Below the pieces are notes generated by a model that did not search any database, was not told the DNA's origin, and saw nothing but the letters and a program-made list of their open reading frames with translations. From NCBI GenBank assembly GCA_002336035.1, contig DDED01000207.1:1-6882 (forward strand): a DNA stretch of 6,882 nt, written 5' to 3'. Position numbers and translations under genes: made by a program. Source of the stretch: Cellvibrionales bacterium UBA1963 (GTDB lineage: Bacteria; Pseudomonadota; Gammaproteobacteria; Pseudomonadales; UBA7434). This document shows positions 1-5,827 of the stretch, one piece after another (the stretch's first letter is position 1; every line of letters starts with the position of its first letter).

Positions 1-1282
1 TACCAAGTTCACGTGCTATGATTGCTGCATGGCACGTTCTACCACCACGATTGGTAACAATTGCGGCGGCCCTCTTCATGACGGGTTCCCAGTCAGGATC
101 GGTCATGTCAGTGACTAAAACATCGCCGTCTTGCACTTGATCCATCGAATCAATACTATCAATAATGCGCACCTGACCAGCGCCTATACGCTGACCAATA
201 CTCCTGCCTTCCACTAAAAGCTTTCCTGTTTCTTTTAGTAAATAACGCTCAATAGTTGAATTACTTTGCCTGCTTTTGACTGTCTCAGGTCGAGCTTGAA
301 CGATGTAAATTTTACCGTCATCGCCATCTTTAGCCCATTCTATATCCATCGCACATTGGTAGTGTTTTTCTATTATAAGTGCCTGCTTTGCTAGGCTGAT
401 TATCTCTTCGCTAGACAGACAAAATTGCAGTCGTTGCTCTTCGGCAACTGGTACGGTCATCACTGAGTGCTCCGTGGAGCCTTGTTCACCATAAACCATT
501 TTTATTGCTTTGCTTCCTAAATTACGACGAAGGATTGGTGATTTATTGGCGGTCAAAGCTGTCTTAGACACGTAAAATTCATCAGGGTTTACCGCTCCTT
601 GCACCACCGTTTCGCCTAGCCCATAAGCACCGGTAATAAAAACAACACCGTCAAAACCTGATTCAGTATCAAGCGTAAACATAACACCTGAGCAGGCAGT
701 TTCTGAACGGACCATTCGCTGAATGCCAGCACTAATTGCGATATCATGATGATTAAATCCTTGATGAACACGGTAGGATATCGCTCGATCATTGAATAAA
801 GACGCAAATACTTCTTTAATGGCTATAAAGACATTATCTAACCCTTTTATGTTCAAAAAAGTTTCTTGTTGGCCGGCAAATGATGCCTCTGGAAGATCCT
901 CAGCCGTAGCCGAAGACCGAACCGCCACACTAAGCTCTTTATTGCCTGCTTGCAATTGCCGATAAGCATCCTCTATTTCAAGGATGAAGCGCTCAGAAAA
1001 GGGAGCCTCAATAATCCACTGGCGAATCATTTTTCCAGTCATTGTCAGGGCATTGATATCGTTAATATCAAGATTATCGAGTGCATGCTGAATTTTAAGA
1101 TGCAAATTGTTGTTTTCAAGGAACGTGTTAAAGGCACTCGCGCTAGTAGCAAAACCATCAGGAACATAAACGCCTTTACTGTAAAGAGCACTAATCATCT
1201 CACCGAGCGAAGCATTTTTGCCACCAACAAGATTGACATCATGGACGCTGAGCTGGTTAAACCATAAAACGTGATCTGACAC
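1..1282 (-). CDS. ppsA: Phosphoenolpyruvate synthase (pyruvate, water dikinase), N-terminal part, cut by the window edge
   Basis: PpsA converts pyruvate, ATP and water to phosphoenolpyruvate, AMP and phosphate, the entry step of gluconeogenesis from pyruvate or lactate in the cytoplasm. I translated 427 residues; the family is about 790, so the C-terminal PEP/pyruvate-binding barrel lies outside. Seen: the N-terminal nucleotide-binding domain with VGGKNASLGEM (19-29), VRSSATAEDLPEASFAGQQE (121-140), GLGETVVQGAVNPDEFYV (221-238) and DIEWAKDG...YIVQARPET (313-334), then the start of the swivelling phosphohistidine domain with NRGGRTCHAAIIARELG (411-427). By family knowledge His418 is the phosphorylated catalytic residue and Thr416 the site modified by PpsR. 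The start is GTG at 1282-1280: a TAA lies directly before it in frame, an AGGAG stands 9 nt upstream, and the next in-frame ATG falls inside the conserved motif. The gene is divergent from ppsR. Identity is near certain. Confidence 0.96.
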   Translation of the reverse strand, partial: MSDHVLWFNQLSVHDVNLVGGKNASLGEMISALYSKGVYVPDGFATSASAFNTFLENNNLHLKIQHALDNLDINDINALTMTGKMIRQWIIEAPFSERFILEIEDAYRQLQAGNKELSVAVRSSATAEDLPEASFAGQQETFLNIKGLDNVFIAIKEVFASLFNDRAISYRVHQGFNHHDIAISAGIQRMVRSETACSGVMFTLDTESGFDGVVFITGAYGLGETVVQGAVNPDEFYVSKTALTANKSPILRRNLGSKAIKMVYGEQGSTEHSVMTVPVAEEQRLQFCLSSEEIISLAKQALIIEKHYQCAMDIEWAKDGDDGKIYIVQARPETVKSRQSNSTIERYLLKETGKLLVEGRSIGQRIGAGQVRIIDSIDSMDQVQDGDVLVTDMTDPDWEPVMKRAAAIVTNRGGRTCHAAIIARELG

Positions 1283-1291
1283 TTAACAATA

Positions 1292-1296
1292 CTCCT
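1292..1296 (-). promoter_or_regulatory. Ribosome binding site of ppsA
   Basis: AGGAG on the minus strand, 9 nt before a GTG codon. Because the codon just upstream of the GTG is an in-frame TAA, this site fixes the non-ATG start of ppsA. Confidence 0.8.
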
Positions 1297-1377
1297 AACA
1301 AATCGTTAACAAATAACAGATTTTATTACTCATAACGTGCAATTGAGTGAGTTTAAAATAAAGCCTATGGATAAGCC

Positions 1378-1394
1378 ATTAAGTTTAACTTAAT
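1378..1394. promoter_or_regulatory. Palindrome, possible operator between ppsA and ppsR
   Basis: ATTAAGTT-T-AACTTAAT is a perfect 8-bp inverted repeat around a single central base. It lies about 95 bp before the ppsA start and 67 bp before the ppsR start, a sensible place for a dimeric regulator serving both genes. It does not resemble the Cra/FruR-type site I would expect for ppsA in enterobacteria. It is too tight to form an RNA hairpin with a loop, so DNA-level recognition is more likely. The regulator is unknown, and in AT-rich DNA part of the symmetry could be chance. Confidence 0.45.
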
Positions 1395-1449
1395 ATGGGG
1401 TAAATGTTTGCAAATTTATTTTTGACTTAAAATAAAGGCATTTCAGAGC

Positions 1450-1455
1450 AGGTGA
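1450..1455 (+). promoter_or_regulatory. Ribosome binding site of ppsR
   Basis: AGGTGA ends 6 nt before the ATG at 1462, a good match to the anti-Shine-Dalgarno sequence, and supports the chosen ppsR start. Confidence 0.75.
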
Positions 1456-1461
1456 ATAGCG

Positions 1462-2280
1462 ATGAGACGGACAGCTTTCTTTATTTCTGACAGTACCGGT
1501 ATTACAGCTGAAGTTATGGGTGAAAGTCTATTATCTCACTTTCGAGATATAGACTTTAAGCGTCATTCGCTGTCATTCATTGACTGCGAAAGCAAAGCTT
1601 TATTTGCTGTTGAACAAATAAACCGAGCTGCTGATGAAGATGGTCAAGCACCCATTATATTTGAAACGTTAATTAGCCAGAATTTGCGTGATATTATTTT
1701 ATCGTCTAAAGGCTTCTGCGTTGACGTCATCAATACTTTTTTAGCACCACTCGAAAAAGCCTTAGATGCGCCGAGTAGTTATAACATTGGACGGCCAAAA
1801 ATTGCGACTGAAAATGATCGGTATAACCGCCGTATAGAAGCAATACATTTTGCATTAAATAATGACGATGGGGGCAGACTCAATCGCTATTGTGATGCTG
1901 ATGTCATTCTTATTGGAGTATCACGATCAGGCAAGACCCCCACTTCACTTTATCTGGCTTTACAATTTGGAATTTATGCCGCTAACTACCCATTAACAGA
2001 GGATGATCTAGAATCGACAGGCTTGCCAAAAGCGCTGAAAGAGCACCAAGCAAAATTGTTTGGCTTAACCATTGATCCCGATCGTTTAAGCGCAATAAGA
2101 AGTGAGCGTCTTGATGATAGCCATTATAGCTCTCATCGGCAATGCAGACGTGAAGTGGAAGAAACCTTGGCAATGTTCGAAACCTATAACATACCCATTA
2201 TCGATACAACTGACATTAGTATTGAAGAAATTTCTACGCGGATAATCAATCAAACAGGCATAAAGAGGCACTTCAAATAA
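1462..2280 (+). CDS. ppsR: Phosphoenolpyruvate synthase regulatory protein (PpsR; bifunctional kinase/pyrophosphorylase, DUF299)
   Basis: PpsR-family enzymes inactivate PEP synthase by ADP-dependent phosphorylation of a threonine next to the catalytic histidine and reactivate it by phosphate-dependent dephosphorylation that releases pyrophosphate, linking gluconeogenesis to the energy state. The 272-residue length is normal for the family. Seen: the N-terminal FFISDSTGITAEVMGESLLS (7-26), a central RRIEAIHFALNNDDG region, and the P-loop-like GVSRSGKTPTSLYLALQFG from residue 152 (GVSRSGKT at 152-159) followed by ANYPLTEDDL. The C-terminal part ends in an acidic and helical stretch. The ATG has a good AGGTGA upstream. 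The neighbour ppsA, divergent across 179 bp, is the expected target, which separates it from the related regulators of pyruvate phosphate dikinase. It runs convergently into murB with 5 nt between stops. Confidence 0.95.
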   Translation: MRRTAFFISDSTGITAEVMGESLLSHFRDIDFKRHSLSFIDCESKALFAVEQINRAADEDGQAPIIFETLISQNLRDIILSSKGFCVDVINTFLAPLEKALDAPSSYNIGRPKIATENDRYNRRIEAIHFALNNDDGGRLNRYCDADVILIGVSRSGKTPTSLYLALQFGIYAANYPLTEDDLESTGLPKALKEHQAKLFGLTIDPDRLSAIRSERLDDSHYSSHRQCRREVEETLAMFETYNIPIIDTTDISIEEISTRIINQTGIKRHFK

Positions 2281-2285
2281 ACGGC

Positions 2286-3341
2286 CTATTCGATAAATTG
2301 TGGTTCAATGTCTAACGTTAGATCAAACTCTTGCCGGACCGACCGTATAATAGTGTCTGCAAACGCCAAAACCTTTTCGGCAGTGTTATTTTGAAATCCT
2401 TCATCCAGTCCTTTGTTTATGAGAACTAACGCTTGGTTAGCATGCATTGCCAAAGAACCGATTTGTTGACCCTTAAATCCACAGTATTCTATTAACCACG
2501 CTGCAGGTAATTTAACGCATGCGGATTGGTCATCGTTGACTTCGTAAAAAGGCAACGATGGATATTTTTCTAGCAACCGTTCTAATGTTGCAGGGTTAAT
2601 TTGCACATTTTTAAAAAAACTGCCTGCATTGGGAAGTAATTTTGGGTCAGGTAATTTTTTTTCGCGTAAATTAATTACCGCTTGAAAGATATCGACAGCA
2701 TGCGGATTGGGTACATCAAGTGCCACTATGCGTTGACGTAACGAAGGATAATCGGTGTGCGGGGTAAAGACTTTATCTAAACAAAAAGTGACAGAAGTAA
2801 TGAGTCGATTACTTCTGTGTTGTTTAAAAATACTGTTGCGATATGAAAATTGACATTCATCTGATTTAAGCTGCAGTACCGATAAATCAGTAACGTGGTT
2901 TCGGCTAAGATCGACATATTCTACGCTGTCAATATAGCTTGCTACTTCAATGCCATAAGCACCAATATTCTGAATAGGCGCAGCACCAACTCGACCAGGA
3001 ATTAGCGCCAAATTCTCTAAACCAAACCAGTTTTTTGATAATGCGTGGGTTACCCATTCGTGCCAATTCTCACCCGCTCCGACTCTTACCCATATATTGG
3101 TCGAATTTTCATTAATGACATCAATACCTAACATCGCCATATCAAGGATGCAGGCGTTCACCGTGCTACTGAGAATTACGTTACTGCCGTCACCAAGGGG
3201 CATCATAGGTAGATTTTTCTCATGACAGAAATTAATGGCATCTTGGATATCACTTATTGTATGAATAGTCAGTTTGGCTGCTGCCGTTGAGATGAGTCTA
3301 AGCGTACTCGAGTTCGTCATATCAACATCACGATAAATCAT
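2286..3341 (-). CDS. murB: UDP-N-acetylenolpyruvoylglucosamine reductase (MurB, type I)
   Basis: MurB is the cytoplasmic FAD enzyme that reduces UDP-GlcNAc-enolpyruvate with NADPH to UDP-MurNAc, the second committed step of peptidoglycan synthesis. The 351-residue length fits type I enzymes such as that of E. coli. Seen: FAD-binding PLGDGSNVIL (48-57), VGAGENWHEWV (87-97), GLENLALIPGRVGAAPIQNIGAYGIE (107-132), FSYRNSIFK (165-173), KLPDPK...NAGSFFKN (229-245) and IEPQFIE at the C-terminus. By alignment to E. coli, the catalytic residues are Arg168, Ser241 (proton donor) and Glu346, all present. The N-terminal family motif NTFG is degenerate here (STLRL, 12-16). The start at 3341 is preferred over Met8 because AGGA stands 10 nt upstream. 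It is the last gene of the leftward cluster, 19 nt after the phosphatase gene. Confidence 0.96.
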   Translation of the reverse strand: MIYRDVDMTNSSTLRLISTAAAKLTIHTISDIQDAINFCHEKNLPMMPLGDGSNVILSSTVNACILDMAMLGIDVINENSTNIWVRVGAGENWHEWVTHALSKNWFGLENLALIPGRVGAAPIQNIGAYGIEVASYIDSVEYVDLSRNHVTDLSVLQLKSDECQFSYRNSIFKQHRSNRLITSVTFCLDKVFTPHTDYPSLRQRIVALDVPNPHAVDIFQAVINLREKKLPDPKLLPNAGSFFKNVQINPATLERLLEKYPSLPFYEVNDDQSACVKLPAAWLIEYCGFKGQQIGSLAMHANQALVLINKGLDEGFQNNTAEKVLAFADTIIRSVRQEFDLTLDIEPQFIE

Positions 3342-3351
3342 AGCGCAAATA

Positions 3352-3355
3352 TCCT
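3352..3355 (-). promoter_or_regulatory. Ribosome binding site of murB
   Basis: AGGA lies 10 nt before the ATG at 3341 in the 19-nt gap after the phosphatase gene. The alternative ATG seven codons later has no comparable site, so this decides the start. Confidence 0.55.
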
Positions 3356-3360
3356 GGTAT

Positions 3361-3834
3361 CTAGTCTATGGCCTGAATTTCTTTGAGTAAGTTAAGACTT
3401 GCAACTTTAATCATTTCAATTACGTCTTCAAAACCATCATCACCGCCATAATAAGGATCAGGAACTTCGTCAACGGCTAATTCATTTGCATAAGTTAAAA
3501 AGAGCTCGCATTTATGCTTAAATTGTTCAGGACATAGTAGCAAGACATCATGAAGATTCTTTTTATCCATCACGAGGATATAATCAAAACGAATAAAATC
3601 TGCTTGACAGATAAGACGCGATCGCAAGCCTGATAAATCAAAACCCTGTTGTAAAGCGGCAGTTTGTGCACGTTTATCTGGCGCATGATCAAGGTGCCAA
3701 TCACCTGTCCCGCAAGAATCAATAGCAACAGTATTATTGAGGCCTGCATCATCTACTAACTTTTTAAATATTCCATGTGCTGTTGGTGAACGACAAATGT
3801 TGCCCAAACAAACAAATAAAACTGATGCCTTCAT
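3361..3834 (-). CDS. Low-molecular-weight protein-tyrosine phosphatase
   Basis: A small cytoplasmic cysteine phosphatase of 157 residues, the normal length for the family. The phosphate-binding loop VCLGNICRS (8-16) gives the C(X)5R signature with nucleophile Cys9 and Arg15. The general acid is Asp126 in VPDPYYGG (124-131), followed by the tandem Tyr128-Tyr129 typical of the class. SCGTGDWHLDHAPDKRA (40-56) is the conserved substrate-groove segment. The start codon overlaps the kdsB stop (ATGA), which implies translational coupling, and murB follows after 19 nt. Its position between kdsB and murB is shared with pseudomonads. The physiological substrate cannot be told from sequence. It is not next to a tyrosine autokinase or exopolysaccharide genes here, so a Wzb-like capsule role is not supported by this context. 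Arsenate reductase is a distant alternative, but DPYY favours phosphatase. Confidence 0.92.
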   Translation of the reverse strand: MKASVLFVCLGNICRSPTAHGIFKKLVDDAGLNNTVAIDSCGTGDWHLDHAPDKRAQTAALQQGFDLSGLRSRLICQADFIRFDYILVMDKKNLHDVLLLCPEQFKHKCELFLTYANELAVDEVPDPYYGGDDGFEDVIEMIKVASLNLLKEIQAID

Positions 3835-4619
3835 TGTAACAACTCTCTCACTTTCTTTAGATCTTGTTCAGTGTCAACGCCGTGTGGAATATTAACTAAC
3901 GTTTCCTGACAGTGTATTTTAACCCCATTATCTAATGCTCGAAGTTGTTCGAGTGATTCGCTGCATTCATTATGAGATGCAGGCCACTCAACAAATTGCT
4001 TAAGAACCTCAACACGATAAGCGTAGATACCAATATGCCGATACCAGCGGGTCTCACTATTAAGAAACAAAGACTCACGGGCACTTATAGAGATAGAATC
4101 CTGATGATCCATTGAGGGCCATTCACGACACCATGGCACGGGTGCTCTCGAGAAAAAAACCGCCTCATCACCCCTACCACGAACGACTTTAACGGTATTT
4201 GGATTAAAGAGGTCATTTGCAGAAACGATTTTTTCACATAGCGTCGAAATGCCTGCTGAAGTATTGCGATCTAGGTTATTAGCAACTTGGTTAATTGCAT
4301 CGTGAGGAATCAGTGGTTCATCCCCTTGTACATTGACAACCACGTGGTCACTTGGAAAGGCTTTTTGGGTAACAACTTCATGAAGCCTATCGGTGCCAGA
4401 GAGATGGTCAATAGATGTCAATATCACTTCGGCTGAAAATTGCTGGCAGGTATCGACAATGCGCTGGTCATCTGTCGCAATGATGACTTGTTTTGCTTCG
4501 CTTTTCATGCATTGTTCGTAAACTCTCTGGATCATCGTTTTGCCCGCAATATCTAAAAGAGGCTTACCAGGTAGGCGATTAGAGCCATAACGCGACGGTA
4601 TAATAATAGAAAAAGACAA
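3831..4619 (-). CDS. kdsB: 3-deoxy-manno-octulosonate cytidylyltransferase (CMP-Kdo synthetase)
   Basis: KdsB makes CMP-Kdo from Kdo and CTP, activating the inner-core sugar before transfer to lipid A. Seen in 262 residues: nucleotide-binding IIPSRYGSNRLPGKPL (6-21), ATDD (48-51), VNVQGDEPLI (95-104) with metal-binding Asp100, FFSRAPVPW (155-163), RHIGIYAYR (194-202), LEQLRAL (223-229) and HGVDTEQDL (246-254) with Asp249. It is slightly longer than E. coli KdsB (248); the extra length seems to sit in the loop after PVPW (about 165-192). The start is a TTG at 4619-4617: an in-frame TGA lies four codons upstream, no in-frame ATG exists between, and the resulting MSFSIIIPSR matches the family N-terminus. 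A GAGGA 6 nt upstream overlaps the lpxK stop. Its own stop overlaps the next gene by 4 nt. Confidence 0.96.
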   Translation of the reverse strand: MSFSIIIPSRYGSNRLPGKPLLDIAGKTMIQRVYEQCMKSEAKQVIIATDDQRIVDTCQQFSAEVILTSIDHLSGTDRLHEVVTQKAFPSDHVVVNVQGDEPLIPHDAINQVANNLDRNTSAGISTLCEKIVSANDLFNPNTVKVVRGRGDEAVFFSRAPVPWCREWPSMDHQDSISISARESLFLNSETRWYRHIGIYAYRVEVLKQFVEWPASHNECSESLEQLRALDNGVKIHCQETLVNIPHGVDTEQDLKKVRELLQ

Positions 4620-4625
4620 TTTATT

Positions 4626-4630
4626 TCCTC
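4626..4630 (-). promoter_or_regulatory. Ribosome binding site of kdsB, overlapping the lpxK stop codon
   Basis: GAGGA on the minus strand, 6 nt before the TTG start of kdsB. Its first two bases lie within the lpxK TGA stop (4631-4629). This supports the rare TTG start and suggests that ribosomes finishing lpxK reload on kdsB. Confidence 0.75.
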
Positions 4631-5759
4631 ATTTATTTTTATTGAGTCTCTCGATTATAGCAAGGGTTACATCATCATCTAGAACAGTTTCAATATCAAT
4701 AATAAAATAACATTTACTCAATCTATTCGCTAGAGATTGGAGTTTCACAGCGTCCTTAGCTGTCATGATAAGTGCTTCTTTTGAAGGAATGTCATCGAGT
4801 GATTGAACGTCCTCGATGGTATAACGATGGTGATCGCTATACGCATACGGTATCAATATAGGCTTTTTGTCGACATCGCCAAAAACACTGTTAACCGTAG
4901 TAAAAAATTTACTTGGATTGCCAATGCCAGCAAGCATATGCAATGAATGAAACTGGTTTAATTTATTGCATATATCAGCAATTGAAGAGTAGTGGTTAAT
5001 GGTTCCACACGGTTGACATTCACGCATGGCTTTAATATTAATAAGCGTACTAGTCGTCTTATCGGATAATATTTTCATTTGTGCATGCACTTTATCGTTG
5101 GGGGGGCCATTGAGGACTATATGGTCAACGCTATGCAGTCTTGAAAATGGCTCTCTTAAGGGGCCTGAGGGTAAAAGCAAGCGGTTACCTAGGCCTTTAG
5201 CGGTGTCAATCACTGCAATCTCAATGCTTCTAGGTAACTGATAATGTTGAAGGCCGTCATCACTTAGTACGACATTACTCGGTGTGTTATTGGCAACATA
5301 ATTAAAAGCGAGTACTCGTTGAGCCGAAACGATAACAGGAATATTCATAAGCGATTGGGCAATCAAGACAGGCTCTTCGCCACAGAATTGTGGGTCGCTA
5401 TCAGGGCGAACAGATACGACTTTATTTTTATTGGTTGTGGCAATACCACCGTAACCCCGGCTGATAATTGCAGGACGGTACCCAGCGTCTGATAGCTGCT
5501 TGGCTAAGTTAATCAAGATTGGTGTTTTACCTGTGCCGCCAACAGAGATATTACCAACGATGATGACAGGAAGTTCTAATTGCGCACTCACTAACGATGG
5601 TTGGCGCTGTTGGACCTTTCTCACTTGCAAATAAAAAGAAATAAGCCAGTAAAGTGCCGTTAAGGGAAGAAGAAGAATACTGACCATCAAAAGAAAGAAG
5701 CGGTTGTCATGCCACATGGCAGCCACTAAAAGGTCAATGTTTCTTTTTAACAAGGACAT
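4629..5759 (-). CDS. lpxK: Tetraacyldisaccharide 4'-kinase (lipid A 4'-kinase)
   Basis: LpxK is an inner-membrane kinase that phosphorylates the 4' position of the lipid A disaccharide precursor using ATP. The open frame reaches 5798 (389 codons), longer than the usual 320-350. Residues below are numbered from that longest form. Seen: one hydrophobic anchor (about 34-57), P-loop GNISVGGTGKTP (82-93), ISRGYGG (112-118), SDDGLQHYQL (179-188), LLPSGPLREP (208-217), GIGNPSKFF (291-299), YSDHHRYT (320-327) and MTAKDAVKL (345-353). I chose ATG 5759 (Met14; 376 residues): it has GGA 7 nt upstream, whereas ATG 5798 has no Shine-Dalgarno and lies upstream of where a promoter-like sequence would start transcription. 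ATG 5717 (Met28) is closest to the family N-terminus but lacks a ribosome site. Function is secure; the start is not. kdsB follows after 9 nt. Confidence 0.94.
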   Translation of the reverse strand: MSLLKRNIDLLVAAMWHDNRFFLLMVSILLLPLTALYWLISFYLQVRKVQQRQPSLVSAQLELPVIIVGNISVGGTGKTPILINLAKQLSDAGYRPAIISRGYGGIATTNKNKVVSVRPDSDPQFCGEEPVLIAQSLMNIPVIVSAQRVLAFNYVANNTPSNVVLSDDGLQHYQLPRSIEIAVIDTAKGLGNRLLLPSGPLREPFSRLHSVDHIVLNGPPNDKVHAQMKILSDKTTSTLINIKAMRECQPCGTINHYSSIADICNKLNQFHSLHMLAGIGNPSKFFTTVNSVFGDVDKKPILIPYAYSDHHRYTIEDVQSLDDIPSKEALIMTAKDAVKLQSLANRLSKCYFIIDIETVLDDDVTLAIIERLNKNK

Positions 5760-5798
5760 ATAACTATCCAAAGGGGGTAAGTCACTTAATAAAGTCAT

Positions 5799-5827
5799 AT
5801 TATAGCTAATTTAATCGCCCATGACAT
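5799..5827 (-). promoter_or_regulatory. Possible promoter for lpxK and downstream genes
   Basis: On the minus strand ATGTCA (5827-5822, four of six matches to the -35 consensus) is separated by 17 nt from a perfect TATAAT (5804-5799). Transcription would start near 5792, inside the longest possible lpxK frame and past its first ATG, leaving a leader of about 33 nt before the ATG at 5759. The site spans the end of comEC and the 7-nt gap. AT-rich DNA yields such matches by chance, so this remains a candidate. Confidence 0.45.

Larger units (their letters stand above)
1283..1461. other. Divergent ppsA/ppsR intergenic region
   Basis: These 179 bp hold the 5' leaders of both divergent genes and are clearly more AT-rich than the coding flanks. 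Visible are the two ribosome binding sites, a 17-bp palindrome (1378-1394), a short TTTGCAAA palindrome (1407-1414) and an 11-nt-spaced direct repeat in the ppsA leader. For ppsR there is a TAAAAT (1428-1433) that could be a -10 box, but no convincing -35 at the right spacing. On the ppsA side TTGCAC and TGTTAT (18-nt spacer) are only weakly promoter-like. Both promoters must lie here, but I cannot place either firmly. Confidence 0.7.

Noticed and set aside
616..807. 63-codon minus-strand open frame
   Set aside because: Same strand as ppsA but out of frame with it; ppsA motifs run without a break through this stretch.
950..1267. 105-codon plus-strand open frame
   Set aside because: It lies wholly antisense to the clearly conserved ppsA frame, has no ribosome site and no recognisable protein features.
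1422..1427. TTGACT as a -35 box for ppsR
   Set aside because: At 16-18 nt downstream only AGAGC-type sequence is found, with no -10 match, and the ribosome site would be at the transcription start.
2311..2322. 12-bp perfect palindrome TCTAACGTTAGA near the ppsR/murB junction, considered as a terminator
   Set aside because: It has no loop and no following T run, and it lies within the murB C-terminal coding sequence; probably chance.
2655..2662. Run of eight T (eight A on the coding strand) in murB as a programmed frameshift
   Set aside because: The zero frame continues through all conserved MurB motifs and no alternative product or stimulatory structure is apparent.
5026..5241. 71-codon plus-strand open frame
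   Set aside because: Antisense shadow of lpxK over the GPLREP and DDGLQH motif region; no support of its own.
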